Shown: positions 45,604 to 54,842 of the stretch, piece by piece
Numbering within the stretch: the stretch's first letter is position 1
Layout of the letters: the number at the start of each line of letters is the position of its first letter
Program-made: the position numbers and the translations under genes
From: Bacillus sp. DTU_2020_1000418_1_SI_GHA_SEK_038
Lineage (GTDB): Bacteria > Bacillota > Bacilli > Bacillales > Cytobacillaceae
Direction of reading: 5' to 3'
DNA: 64,000 nucleotides
Assembly (NCBI RefSeq): GCF_032341175.1
Contig: NZ_CP135435.1
Coordinates: 4,092,001 to 4,156,000, forward strand
The notes under the pieces: generated by a model
What the model was told of the DNA's origin: nothing
The model's input: the letters and a program-made list of their open reading frames with translations, nothing else
Database searches by the model: none

Positions 45604-46335
45604 ATGAGAAGAGCATTCCTTCTTATTAGTATGGTTGCCATTATTGCTGTATTTCCTGGAATTTTGACAGGACAAGCGTCGCTTGAAAAGGTTGTTTTAG
45701 ATGAACGGACTATTAAGGATCCATTAAAAAGCTGGTCCATTACTTTTACAGCACCAGTAAACAAGGGAACGGTTAAGAAGCAAAACTTCTATATTATAGA
45801 TAAAAGCCAGAAGAAGCTGCAGACAAAGCTGCGTCTCTCTGATGATGGAACTAAGGTAACGATTACACCTGAAACTTCTTATAAAGAGGGCGTTCAATAT
45901 TATCTATACATTAAAGGGAATGTAAAAACGGGTAAGAGTACATTTTTGAATGAACATACGGTTTTGCCTTTTAAGCTGGTTACAAAAGAGAGCACCAATA
46001 AAGTGACTAGCAGTCCGACAAAAACTGACAATCGACAAGTTTCAACAAACACTAGTAAAGATGACCCTAGTCCTGGCACCCCTCCAAATTCAAACCAGAA
46101 AGATACAAAGTTGGTGAGTACCCAGACCAAACGCCATTCACACTTTGTTGAAATCTCCGTTAAAGTTAGTGACCAGGTGGCAAAGGTGAAGGCAGGCAGT
46201 AATGAATTTGAGTATAAGGGTAATAACCAATTTGTCCTTTACAAACCAGACCTTAAAAAAGGTGAAAAGTTGACCATTAAAGGGTATAGCCTATCCAATA
46301 AGGTGCTGGAGACAAAGGAGATCGTGATCCCATAA
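45604..46335 (+). CDS. exported Ig-like protein, second gene of the operon
   Basis: A 243-residue exported protein starting directly after the upstream stop, with AGGACAGG just before the ATG. Signal peptide FLLISMVAIIAVFPGILTG (about 5-23). Residues about 30-130 are a Big-like domain (LKSWSITFTAPVNKGTVKKQ, VTITPETSYKEGVQYYLYI). Then comes a Thr/Ser/Asn-rich linker (about 137-175), and a C-terminal beta-rich domain (HFVEISVKVSDQVAKVKAGS). The domain kind matches its upstream partner. Its stop overlaps the start of the next gene (TAATG). Confidence 0.7.
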   Translation: MRRAFLLISMVAIIAVFPGILTGQASLEKVVLDERTIKDPLKSWSITFTAPVNKGTVKKQNFYIIDKSQKKLQTKLRLSDDGTKVTITPETSYKEGVQYYLYIKGNVKTGKSTFLNEHTVLPFKLVTKESTNKVTSSPTKTDNRQVSTNTSKDDPSPGTPPNSNQKDTKLVSTQTKRHSHFVEISVKVSDQVAKVKAGSNEFEYKGNNQFVLYKPDLKKGEKLTIKGYSLSNKVLETKEIVIP

Positions 46336-46607
46336 TGGCAAAAAAGGCTCTTATCAATACATTTATTTTTACCCTGATTATCATTAACCTGATTATCTGG
46401 CCGATGCTTTTTAGTGAGTTTAAAGAGGACAATAAAGCAGCTGGTGAGCAAGGCAAGTTTCAAGAGACGGTCATGAATGAGGATTCCCATAATACGACAG
46501 AAACCGAGTCTAACAGTGAAGTCACTGAATTAGGTGAGGAAAGTGAAGTTTTACCTCAGTCAAATGATAAAGAAGAAAATATTTTCAAAATTCTTCGGAT
46601 TGAATGA
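46335..46607 (+). CDS. small single-pass membrane protein, third gene of the operon
   Basis: A 90-residue protein with one N-terminal transmembrane helix (INTFIFTLIIINLIIWPMLF, 6-25) and an acidic, disordered tail (TETESNSEVTELGEESEVL). It starts within the previous stop codon, so translation is coupled. It may anchor the two exported Ig-like proteins encoded before it. No family is recognised. Confidence 0.65.
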   Translation: MAKKALINTFIFTLIIINLIIWPMLFSEFKEDNKAAGEQGKFQETVMNEDSHNTTETESNSEVTELGEESEVLPQSNDKEENIFKILRIE

Positions 46608-46711
46608 AACCTTTTTGATAGTCAAAACGTCTTATAGATGGACACTAGTAATGGATTGTTCCAATGGCTAGTGCTTACCTAACTGGGCAGAGTAATCTCT
46701 GCCGAACTTTT

Positions 46712-46747
46712 GTCAGTATCCTGGATTGAGGGTGCTGGCTTTTTTTG
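46712..46747 (+). terminator. terminator after the Ig-like operon
   Basis: GTCAGTATCC pairs with GGGTGCTGGC (with G-U pairs), followed by TTTTTTTG. A smaller hairpin, GGCAGAG-TAAT-CTCTGCC, precedes it at about 46686. Confidence 0.7.
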
Positions 46748-46808
46748 TTTTATTTTTAATATACTAGGTAACGAACTTTATCATATAATTAAACCTCTCC
46801 AAATTAGA

Positions 46809-46841
46809 AAAACCCCGGTAGATACAATCCATCTACCGGAG
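46809..46841 (-). terminator. terminator of the coiled-coil protein gene
   Basis: CCGGTAGAT pairs with ATCTACCGG; on the minus strand it is followed by GGTTTTTC. Confidence 0.75.
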
Positions 46842-46862
46842 CTGCATATATTATTCAATAAC

Positions 46863-48791
46863 CTAAACCGGACTATGAGTTGCCGTTGTAGCCACTTCCG
46901 CTACTGAAGGATGGTCCGTTTCTTCATTTCTCATTTCTTCCTTGTTATCGTCTTTTATTTGAGGTGTCCTTTCATCATTTCCTGACTTTTGCCTTTCGAT
47001 CAGACCTAACAGAAGATTAATCCCATTTTCCCATTGATTCGAGTTTTCTTTTCTTGCTAACTCTTTATTCCCTTGGTCTATCTTCTCGGAATTATTAACA
47101 GGCTTGGGCTCTTGAGGTTTTTGACCTTGGTTATCATTGCCTTCTCCTGGTTTAGTTGGTTCTTCTTTCTTAGGCACTTCTTGCTTTGGTTTATCATCTG
47201 GTTTACCTTGCTCTGGCTTTGCAGGATCTGCTTTTTCAGGATTACCCTGACCTGGATTATCTTTATTTTCTTGATCCTTTTCTTTCTCTAGCTCCTGATC
47301 ACCCTTTTCGGATTCCTCTTCATTTTCTTTTTCGTCTTCCTTTTCATTACCTTCTTCTATCTCTTCTTTATCTTTATCCTCAGTCTCTTCTTTGCCCTCT
47401 CCGTCTTCTTCCTTTTCTTCGCCATCTGGCTTTTCTTCTTCTAGTTCTTCTTCACTTTCTCCATCTTCTTGCTCCTGATCAAGCTCTTCTTCTTCTGCTG
47501 CTTCTTTAGCTTCCCGATCTTTTTCCTCCTGCTCTAACCGCTCTTTCTCCAGTCTTTCCTGTTCTTCCTTTGCAAGCCTTTCTTTTTCTAATTTTGCTTT
47601 CTCTTCTTCTTGCTTAATTTCTTGGTCTAGTTCAAGTATTGCTTTTTCAATGGCGGACATGTCTTTGTTATCAAGAGTTATATTTTCAATGTCTTGGACG
47701 ACACCTGCTAACTTTTCTAATAATTGCTGGATTTGCTCCTCTGATAAGTCCGTTGACTTTTCCAGGTATTCTTTAAGTGCACCCATTCCTGCAAATAAGC
47801 TGTCCTTTTGCTCCTGTAATGCTTTCATGTCAGCGATTTGCTGGTCGATTGCCGCGATTTGTTGATTGATCGCTGCGATTTGAGCTTTTATACTTTCTAT
47901 GGAAGCTAACAATTCTACATTTGCCTGTTTAAGTTCTTCCATGGCCGTTTGCAGTTCTAGAGCATTATTTTTCAGCTGAGTAATTTCCTCACCGGTAGTA
48001 GCTAGCTTCTCTTCTAAATTGCTAATAAACACTTCCGTCTTGTCTTTTTCCGTATTCATTTGCAGTAAGATGTCCTCAAAAAACTGCGGCTCAAAATTAC
48101 AATCTTTGATGGCTGCATCTTTTATTTCAAGAATGTATTGAATAATTTCATTAATTTCATCTAATTTTTCTTGAATTTGCTCCTGGGCTTTAGGAAAAAC
48201 AGTTGTAATGATTTCTTCCAATTGCGCAACCATTCCTTCAATCTCTTTAGTAATTTCTTCAAGTGTTTTTATTTCTTCCTCATTTGTTGTAATTGTGTTT
48301 TGAAGAGTGGCTATTGTGTTTTCTAGAACGGCGATTTCTGCCGCTAATAGGGCTTGGGCCTCCTGAAGCCCTTCAATTGTTATCACATCTGCACCGGATT
48401 CTTGTTCTTGGGAGGGAGCGCCGCCTTCTGTTTCCCCTTCAGCTCCTGCTTCTGTTCCAGCATCTTTCTTCAATCCGGCTAATTTCTCATTCATGGACTC
48501 TACGTTCAGTTCCGATACTTTTCCTAAGGCCTCGTCCAATATGGCCTTCGCTTCCTCTTGAAGTTCAACTGTACGATCTCGCATTTGCTCAACCGTCTGA
48601 GGAAAAATAAAACAGGCAGAGATATCCACTTCCTGTTCCTTAACTGAATTAAACTCGCTGTATGTAGGCGATACTAAATGCCCGCTTCCTAATAGCAGGG
48701 ATGAAACAGCTACACTAGACGAAAAAGCCTTAAACATTCTTTTCCTTTGTTTTCTCTTATGACTTCTATGTCGAGAAGACCTTGGCACCAA
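46863..48791 (-). CDS. large exported coiled-coil protein with acidic repeat region
   Basis: A 642-residue protein. A basic N-terminus (SRHRSHKRKQRKRMFK) precedes a hydrophobic segment and the phrase PTYSEFNSVKEQEVDISACF followed by IFPQTVEQM. That phrase resembles the SipW-type/TasA-like export region and DUF4047-like starts (A-F...I-A..VFP-TV). Residues about 65-370 are long helical coiled coils (LQEAQALLAAEIAVLENTIA). Residues about 390-590 are Glu/Lys/Pro-rich low complexity (for example EEELEEEKPDGEEKEEDGEG). The start is TTG at 48791, eight bases after AAAGGAGG. It may be a matrix or fibre-like surface protein; there is no direct functional evidence. Confidence 0.7.
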   Translation of the reverse strand: MVPRSSRHRSHKRKQRKRMFKAFSSSVAVSSLLLGSGHLVSPTYSEFNSVKEQEVDISACFIFPQTVEQMRDRTVELQEEAKAILDEALGKVSELNVESMNEKLAGLKKDAGTEAGAEGETEGGAPSQEQESGADVITIEGLQEAQALLAAEIAVLENTIATLQNTITTNEEEIKTLEEITKEIEGMVAQLEEIITTVFPKAQEQIQEKLDEINEIIQYILEIKDAAIKDCNFEPQFFEDILLQMNTEKDKTEVFISNLEEKLATTGEEITQLKNNALELQTAMEELKQANVELLASIESIKAQIAAINQQIAAIDQQIADMKALQEQKDSLFAGMGALKEYLEKSTDLSEEQIQQLLEKLAGVVQDIENITLDNKDMSAIEKAILELDQEIKQEEEKAKLEKERLAKEEQERLEKERLEQEEKDREAKEAAEEEELDQEQEDGESEEELEEEKPDGEEKEEDGEGKEETEDKDKEEIEEGNEKEDEKENEEESEKGDQELEKEKDQENKDNPGQGNPEKADPAKPEQGKPDDKPKQEVPKKEEPTKPGEGNDNQGQKPQEPKPVNNSEKIDQGNKELARKENSNQWENGINLLLGLIERQKSGNDERTPQIKDDNKEEMRNEETDHPSVAEVATTATHSPV

Positions 48792-48988
48792 TGTGATGTC
48801 CTCCTTTTTCGTTATTCGTTATATAGAACAATTAGGGTAAAAAAATAAGCGGCCTTATTTGCGCTAATAATTATATTTAACATTATACAATATAGATTCT
48901 GATTTTTAAATAGAAAACGAACAATTTTTTCTTAATAAAGAACATATAATTCGGTAATGGTCCTCTTCCATGTTCTTAATAACATAAG

Positions 48989-49014
48989 AAAACCCAGGAT
49001 TTCTCCCGGGTTTA
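48989..49014 (-). terminator. terminator of the S41 protease gene
   Basis: On the minus strand AAACCCGGGAG pairs with the TCCTGGGTTT arm across AAA, followed by TCTTATG. The T run is short, so efficiency is uncertain. Confidence 0.6.
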
Positions 49015-49026
49015 CATAGCCATATC

Positions 49027-50409
49027 TTATTTAACTGTTACCTCTAAATAGATTCCCTTTTGCATTTGCTTTGCACTCTTGCTCGTCCAATTCGGATGGA
49101 TCATGAGCAAATATTTGCCCTTCGATTGTAAATGCGTTTTCGGCGTAATGGTCATTTTATAGTCATCCGCTATTTTTACATCAACTGCTACTTCTGTTCC
49201 GCCTAGTTGGATCAGCTGAACGTCCGCGGCATTTAATTTAGACCAGTCCATTTGCAAGTTCATTTGAACAGTAAATGTTTTGGTGACCGGAACATCCTTT
49301 AGGGCAGGCAGCTTTTGATAGGTTGAGTGTTTGGCAATTAGTTGATCTCTGTGCGAGGTGACTAACTCCTCTCCCTCTGCCGTTTCAATATTGGGAGTAA
49401 CTCCTACTTCATGAACGGGAATCCCTTTCGGTGAAAAGAAACGGGCTGTTGTTAATTTTAGCATGCCGTTGTCACTCAATGGGAACAGCGACTGCATGGA
49501 CCCTTTTCCATAGGAAGTTTGTCCGTATAAGCTTGCCCCATTTTGTTCTTTGACAGAGACCGCGACCATTTCGGAAGCACTTGCGCTATATTCATTGATG
49601 AGAATATGAGTTGGGTTTGTAAACTTAACCTTTTGCGGAAGAGCCGCGTAAACCTCAGGCTGCTGCGATTTATATCGAAGCTGGAACGCGTTTGTTACAT
49701 TAGGGAAAAGACCTGCCACTTCCTGGGCAGTGGACACATAGCCTCCGCCGTTATTCCGGAGATCAAAAATCCAGCCTTTTGCACCTGGTAATTTTCCAAT
49801 AGCATTCGTAATGTCCTCTGTTGCCTCTTGTGAGAAGCTATGAAAGCGAATATAACCAATGTCCCCGCCGAGCATTTTATACTCAACATTTGGAATCCGA
49901 ATTATTTCTCTAGTTAAGGACTTTGTGACCTTTTCATTTGTGTCGACTGAAATATATTGAAGCGTGACAGATGTGTTCGCTGCGCCCGTTATGATAGAAA
50001 CTGCGTATTGCACAGACTGGCCTGCCAGGCTTGTCCCATTGGCGCCAATAATTATATCCCCGGCTTTCAACCCCGCCCGATCAGCTGGGCCGCCCTCGAT
50101 GACGGATATGATCTTGACTCCCTTTGGATCCTCGTCCAGAACGATCCCAACTCCCACTAACTGCTGCTCAATGCCATTCGTAAATCGGTCAAACTCTTGA
50201 GCTGACATGTAGACAGAATAAGGGTCCAAATGTTCCGTGATTTCCTTCGCAGTCGGCTTGGATAAAACGGATGCCGGCACGTCCTCTATGTAATATTCCT
50301 TAATCAAATCTCGTATTTCTTGGATTGGCTCTGCTGCGGAAACAGAAGTTACATTGGACAAAAGCAATAAAACTAGCAAAAAACTAAAATACTTTTTCAA
50401 ATTCCCCAT
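49027..50409 (-). CDS. exported S41-family carboxy-terminal processing protease
   Basis: A 460-residue CtpA/CtpB-type serine protease. Signal peptide about 1-26 (ending SVSAA). The PDZ domain at about 85-155 (GVGIVLDEDPKGVKI, GGPADRAGLKAGDIIIG) controls access. In the protease core the catalytic Ser is S277 (NEYSASASE) with Lys K302 and Gln Q306 (SYGKGSMQS), the 25- and 4-residue spacing of CtpB. The C-terminal about 100 residues add an Ig-like domain (PKTHLQSKGKYLLMIHP), unusual for small Ctp proteases. It may process surface proteins encoded nearby (inference). Confidence 0.88.
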   Translation of the reverse strand: MGNLKKYFSFLLVLLLLSNVTSVSAAEPIQEIRDLIKEYYIEDVPASVLSKPTAKEITEHLDPYSVYMSAQEFDRFTNGIEQQLVGVGIVLDEDPKGVKIISVIEGGPADRAGLKAGDIIIGANGTSLAGQSVQYAVSIITGAANTSVTLQYISVDTNEKVTKSLTREIIRIPNVEYKMLGGDIGYIRFHSFSQEATEDITNAIGKLPGAKGWIFDLRNNGGGYVSTAQEVAGLFPNVTNAFQLRYKSQQPEVYAALPQKVKFTNPTHILINEYSASASEMVAVSVKEQNGASLYGQTSYGKGSMQSLFPLSDNGMLKLTTARFFSPKGIPVHEVGVTPNIETAEGEELVTSHRDQLIAKHSTYQKLPALKDVPVTKTFTVQMNLQMDWSKLNAADVQLIQLGGTEVAVDVKIADDYKMTITPKTHLQSKGKYLLMIHPNWTSKSAKQMQKGIYLEVTVK

Positions 50410-50790
50410 TGGTGCTCCCCCCTTGTTGTCAACACCGTTCGCGGTCGTAACTGGAAGATTCGAACACGGACGGCAAATAATGACATCATATATTAAGTTC
50501 TATTTTAGTATATTTATGGATGGAATTATAGTTATATTTTCTCCTATGATTCTATATACTTCACTAGAATCGGAGCTAGGTAATCAACCTATAGCTGACT
50601 AATGAAATGGTTTTCTTTCTCATTGTTTGAATCTTTCACAATACTAGAACGATATCATTGATATAATTTATCCATTTCTTGGACATACTAATGCTAATAG
50701 AATTAAATCAGAATTAATTATTCTCTTATGCTGATTTCATTCACTATACTATATAATAGTAATATCAATGCTTTTAATGGAGGGACACAA
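50410..50790. other. gap between the protease and the three-gene cassette
   Basis: A hairpin GATTCTA (50549) / TAGAATC (50571), extended by CTCC/GGAG, lies mid-gap without a T run. A perfect -10, TATAAT (50753-50758), precedes the DUF262 gene but no good -35 was found. No gene is supported. Confidence 0.4.
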
Positions 50791-51984
50791 ATGAATCCAT
50801 TCCGTTTTAATAGTAACACTAGCGAGGTAGACTCCGACCTAGTACAAGAAGAGATGTTCGGAATTGAATATGAACAATTGATTGATGAAGAGGATCAATC
50901 TGAGCTCCCATTTGATGCTGAAAAAATCCGTATAGAACAACGAATGCTTTCATTGAAATATATGAAAGAATTAATTGATTTGGATCTTTTGAATCTTTAT
51001 CCCGACTTTCAAAGAAATAAGGTTTGGAAAGAGATAAAAAGAAAATCACTTTTAATTGAATCCTTAATGCTAAGAATACCCATTCCCGCCTTTTACTTTT
51101 ATGAAGATGAAGACTCAGTTCTTCATGTCATTGATGGGTTACAACGTTTATCAACAATCAATGAATTCTTAAATGGAGAGTTTAAATTAAAAGGCCTACA
51201 ATACCTACAAGATTCTTGTGACGGAAAATACTTTAAAGATTTAGATGCAAAGTATGTGAGTCGAATCTATATGACACAATTAGCTGTTAACGTTATTGAT
51301 GCAAGAACTCCTTCCCAGGTTAAGTACGATCTATTCAGGAGGATTAATACCGGGGGTGTTTCATTAAATGCACAAGAAATTCGTAATTCGATTGCAAAAC
51401 CCCGGATACGTGATTTCCTTAAAAGATTAGCTCATTCTTCATCATTTCAAGCGGCAACAGATGGCGGCGTCAATGATATGAGGATGGCGGCTCAAGAACT
51501 TGTACTGCGCTTTATTGCATTTTATTTTGCCTACAACTACAAGACCTTTGAGTTAGATTACCACAAAAGCGACTTGGAGCTTTTTTTAGATCGTGCGTTT
51601 GATCAGCTAAATGCTATGAATGATCAAAAACTAGTAGAAATAGAAAAAGCTTTTAATAGAGCGATGAATAATGCTCACGAGCTTTTTGGTGAATATGCCT
51701 TCCGTAAATATAAATTATCAGAGTTAAGGCAATCTGGGCGCCGAAAGCTTATTAACAAATCTCTATTTACATCTTGGAGTGTGCTTTTAGCTGAACCTGG
51801 TCTTGACCTAGGAATCAGCAAGACTTTTTCAGATAATGCGGTTCATGAATTAGCTAAGTTAATTGAAAGAAATGAAGATTATTCAAACGCCTTAACGATT
51901 GGGACAAATGCCACGTCCAGAGTAGCAATGAACTTTTATATTACAAGGGAATTTTGGGAGGAATTACGAATTGATATTCGATAA
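50791..51984 (+). CDS. DUF262-family protein (ParB/Srx-like NTPase-nuclease fold)
   Basis: A 397-residue cytoplasmic protein. The DUF262 hallmarks are QRNKVW (74-79), IPIPAFYFYE (96-105), IDGLQRLSTINEF (114-126) and FRRINTGGVSLNAQEIRNSI (about 188-207). DUF262 proteins such as GmrSD use the DGQQR-like motif (DGLQR here) for nucleotide binding or hydrolysis and often join anti-phage systems. There is no C-terminal HNH/DUF1524 nuclease motif visible. GGAGGG lies six bases before the ATG at 50791. It overlaps the next gene by 14 bases. Confidence 0.85.
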   Translation: MNPFRFNSNTSEVDSDLVQEEMFGIEYEQLIDEEDQSELPFDAEKIRIEQRMLSLKYMKELIDLDLLNLYPDFQRNKVWKEIKRKSLLIESLMLRIPIPAFYFYEDEDSVLHVIDGLQRLSTINEFLNGEFKLKGLQYLQDSCDGKYFKDLDAKYVSRIYMTQLAVNVIDARTPSQVKYDLFRRINTGGVSLNAQEIRNSIAKPRIRDFLKRLAHSSSFQAATDGGVNDMRMAAQELVLRFIAFYFAYNYKTFELDYHKSDLELFLDRAFDQLNAMNDQKLVEIEKAFNRAMNNAHELFGEYAFRKYKLSELRQSGRRKLINKSLFTSWSVLLAEPGLDLGISKTFSDNAVHELAKLIERNEDYSNALTIGTNATSRVAMNFYITREFWEELRIDIR

Positions 51985-53068
51985 AATTTCATTAACTCAT
52001 TTTAAAAGCATGAAAAAATCGCATATGGAATTGGCTCCAATTACCTTATTTACCGGAGCAAATGGAGCAGGAAAATCCAGTGTCATTCAATCCATTCTGC
52101 TTGCTAAAAATACGTTTGAAAATATTCACCGTTTTAAACGCTGGGAAGTTGAATTAAACGGTAATTACCATTTATCATTAGGGCGAGCAGAAAATGTCCT
52201 CTCTTTTATGCATGAAAATAATCAAATCGGAATTATGCTAGGATTAGAGGAACACCATTTGCAATACACGTATGACGTAGACCCATTAAAGCATCCATAC
52301 AGTTTGCAAATCAACCCCTCGAAGTCATTTGGAGACCTTAGTTTCCAAGATGTTAATCTTCATTATCTTCATGCAGAAAGGTTGGGTCCAAGGAAAAGTT
52401 TGCCTTTCAATCCTACTAGTGTGATAACCACTGGATTTCAAGGAGAGTTCGTTAATCATGCAATTGAACGAGCTGACCAACTATCACTAAACGTTCATCC
52501 ATCTCTTTCAGCGCAATCCGCACTTCCTAGATTTTCTACGCAAGTTGAAGCTTGGATGCAATTATTGATACCTGACTTCCGCCTACAAGTGAAACCACAA
52601 CCTGATGTTGACATGGTTACAATAAAGTATAGTAATTCTCATCTAGGAGAATTTATTTCACCTACTTCAACAGGGTTCGGTATTACTTATGCCTTGCCAA
52701 TCATCACTTCCGGTCTATTAGCATCTTCAAATGATAGAGGATTACTTATTGTAGAGAATCCTGAGGCCCATTTACATCCGTATAGTCAATCTCGGATGGG
52801 TCAATTCTTAGCATTGGTTAGTATGGCTGGAGTGCAAGTAATTGTTGAAACACATAGTGAGCATGTTGTAAACGGAATGAGACTCCAACTAGCGAAGAAT
52901 GAAGCAGCTGAAAAAGGGTATGTCTATTTCTTTATGCAAACAAATGGTCTTACGGAGGTTGAAAAGATTGCAGTAAAAAAAAATGGAGAACTTACTTCTT
53001 GGCCAAAGGGATTTTTCGATCAAGAAGAGAAGGATTTATTCGAACTTTTGAGGTTAAAACGTAAATGA
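51971..53068 (+). CDS. DUF3696-type AAA/ABC ATPase (OLD-like)
   Basis: A 365-residue ATPase of the SMC/OLD-like group. Walker A is GANGAGKSS (29-37), the ABC signature region is STGFGITYALPI (about 233-244), Walker B is GLLIVENPEAHLHP (257-270) with Glu in place of the usual Asp, and the H-loop is VETHSEHVV (292-300). The final about 60 residues (FFMQTNGLTEVEKIAVKKNG, SWPKGFFDQ) match the DUF3696 tail. It starts with TTG nine bases after GGAGG and overlaps both neighbours, so the three products are made together. No TOPRIM nuclease domain is present. It probably powers or senses for the DUF262 partner. Confidence 0.87.
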   Translation: MIFDKISLTHFKSMKKSHMELAPITLFTGANGAGKSSVIQSILLAKNTFENIHRFKRWEVELNGNYHLSLGRAENVLSFMHENNQIGIMLGLEEHHLQYTYDVDPLKHPYSLQINPSKSFGDLSFQDVNLHYLHAERLGPRKSLPFNPTSVITTGFQGEFVNHAIERADQLSLNVHPSLSAQSALPRFSTQVEAWMQLLIPDFRLQVKPQPDVDMVTIKYSNSHLGEFISPTSTGFGITYALPIITSGLLASSNDRGLLIVENPEAHLHPYSQSRMGQFLALVSMAGVQVIVETHSEHVVNGMRLQLAKNEAAEKGYVYFFMQTNGLTEVEKIAVKKNGELTSWPKGFFDQEEKDLFELLRLKRK

Positions 53069-53937
53069 ACATAAATTATCTAATCGTTTCCGAATCCTTT
53101 GAGAAAAGTCTTTCCGTAGAAAACACACCCATTGACGAACAGCTACAATGTTTCATTGATGTATTAGAAATGCTTACTGATTATGAATCTACCTCCTATT
53201 CAATGGATCTATTTGATCAGATTTTTTATGAAGGTCAATCATTAGCTGAGTGGCTATATAGCAGCGGCGATATGCGGGATGAAAAAAGAATCATTCAGAT
53301 GAAGTTTAAAAAAATGGTAGAAGTAGAAAAAGCTGTAATTCAAGATTCTATAGGTCAACTACAAAATCGGAATTATCAACAGCACTTTGCTTTAATTACA
53401 TTTTATCATTGGACTGCTCCAAATTTGGAGGATTATTTAGTTATACAAAACAAGTCAGACTGTTTAAATGCACGTCGTTTTTATTTGCACTTTGCTGATA
53501 ACATTTCTGTATTTTTGAGAAAATGTGAAGATTGCTTTCCACAGCTTTTTATCAATGACCGTGTTCAACAGACCATCAAAAGATTTAAACCTTTTAGGGA
53601 TTATCTTGAAGAACTAATTTTACATTTAACGGCACTAAATGATCATGGACTACGTCTTTTTATAGAATATCAAGCTCAAAATGAAACGGTAGTATTACAG
53701 CATTTAAGTGTTATTGGGAATATTAACTGTTCAGCTCAAGGTGACCCAGCTTATGAAAAAGCAAACCTATGTTTTGAATTCCCAAGCGACCAAGGAGGAA
53801 ACATAAATATAGTTTGCGCTCCCCATACAAAACTATTTAGTAAGCATTCAGGAGAGCGTATCTACTTTAACTGGGGGCACCCTCAAGTTAAGAATGGAGA
53901 AAGGCTATTAATTGGACATATCGGGGATCATTTGTAA
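53065..53937 (+). CDS. third protein of the DUF262/DUF3696 cassette, unknown family
   Basis: A 290-residue cytoplasmic protein whose ATG overlaps the ATPase stop (ATGA). The N-terminal about 200 residues are helical (QCFIDVLEMLTDYESTS, FADNISVFLRKCEDCF). The last about 75 form a beta-rich, Cys/His-containing end: NLCFEFPSDQGGNINIVCA, PHTKLFSKHSGERIYFNWG and LIGHIGDHL. I do not recognise a family. PHTK...H...WGHP...GHIGDH is rich in His and could form a catalytic or metal site, which would make this the effector, but that is inference. A terminator follows. Confidence 0.75.
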   Translation: MNINYLIVSESFEKSLSVENTPIDEQLQCFIDVLEMLTDYESTSYSMDLFDQIFYEGQSLAEWLYSSGDMRDEKRIIQMKFKKMVEVEKAVIQDSIGQLQNRNYQQHFALITFYHWTAPNLEDYLVIQNKSDCLNARRFYLHFADNISVFLRKCEDCFPQLFINDRVQQTIKRFKPFRDYLEELILHLTALNDHGLRLFIEYQAQNETVVLQHLSVIGNINCSAQGDPAYEKANLCFEFPSDQGGNINIVCAPHTKLFSKHSGERIYFNWGHPQVKNGERLLIGHIGDHL

Positions 53938-53993
53938 CCTGCTTTTAATAGGTTAATATTATAATAGTTTTTATTTATTCATAAAATTCAAAA

Positions 53994-54026
53994 ATGAGTC
54001 AATCGTTGCTATAATGATTGACTCAT
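53994..54026. terminator. bidirectional terminator after the cassette
   Basis: AATGAGTCAATC pairs with GATTGACTCATT across TTGCTATAAT, followed by CTTTC on the plus strand; it lies between convergent genes. Confidence 0.7.
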
Positions 54027-54092
54027 TCTTTCATTAATCTTATAACCAACCTGTGAAAAATTCCTGTGAACAGAACCTTCCCTCTACTTCGC

Positions 54093-54842
54093 TTATTCAG
54101 TATATTTTTCAAGAATGGGAGCTAGGTAATCAACCATCGGGGAAGACTCATTTTGGATGAAGGCTTCTACAGCTGATTTTTCAATAGGGACAAATAGAAG
54201 ATCATCGAACTCTGGCTGCTGCCCTATTTCTATTAAATGATGATTATGGGTAAGGAATCGGGCATAAACCTCTTCGGCTGTGTACTCAACAGATACCTCA
54301 TAGATAATTGCCCAAAAATCATGTGTACCTTGACGCTTAATGAATTTAGGGATAAAAGAGCGAGTGGATGATGAGTGAATGTCTAATCCGAGCTCTTCTT
54401 TAATTTCTTTGCTGATATTTTTCTCTAAATTAAATGTTGAATCTTCCAGGTCCGACTCATCCAGTCCTCCTCCTGTGAATTGAAGGCGGCCTGGTGTGGA
54501 GGTTGTCCTATTCATTCGGCCAATAGCCATTTTCTTGTCGCTTGTTATGACCGCGGCACAGGTATATATGACTTTGCATGGCTCCTCGCAATCTTCATGG
54601 TTCAGAGTGTATAGATAATGTTTATAGTCAGTCTTAGCCACCGTAACGACAAGCTCCTCCTGCGTTTGCTCGATATCGGTAATCGAAAAGACTTCTCCGT
54701 TTCGTAGGGAGGGGTTTATTTTCGCTTTTTTGTTCCAATAAAGTTCATGCTTGTTTCGGATTTCTTGTGGCAGATTGATAGGGACAGGATCCAGTTTTAC
54801 TTTTACAATAGCGGGTGCTTTTCCAATGATTATTGGGTTCAT
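54093..54842 (-). CDS. NUDIX hydrolase-like protein
   Basis: A 249-residue protein with a central NUDIX domain. The box reads from GGGLDESDLEDS to NISKEIKEELGLD (about 122-152). It has KE in place of RE at the metal-binding helix and a slightly stretched loop, so activity needs care. The first about 75 residues (VKVKLDPVPINLPQEIRNKH) are an extra N-terminal domain. NUDIX enzymes hydrolyse nucleoside diphosphates linked to other groups; the substrate here is unknown. It stands alone and converges with the three-gene cassette. Confidence 0.8.
   Translation of the reverse strand: MNPIIIGKAPAIVKVKLDPVPINLPQEIRNKHELYWNKKAKINPSLRNGEVFSITDIEQTQEELVVTVAKTDYKHYLYTLNHEDCEEPCKVIYTCAAVITSDKKMAIGRMNRTTSTPGRLQFTGGGLDESDLEDSTFNLEKNISKEIKEELGLDIHSSSTRSFIPKFIKRQGTHDFWAIIYEVSVEYTAEEVYARFLTHNHHLIEIGQQPEFDDLLFVPIEKSAVEAFIQNESSPMVDYLAPILEKYTE

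Noticed and set aside
47073..47509. Hydrophobic plus-strand proteins opposite the coiled-coil gene
   Set aside because: They are the complement of the Glu/Lys-rich low-complexity region and lack start signals.
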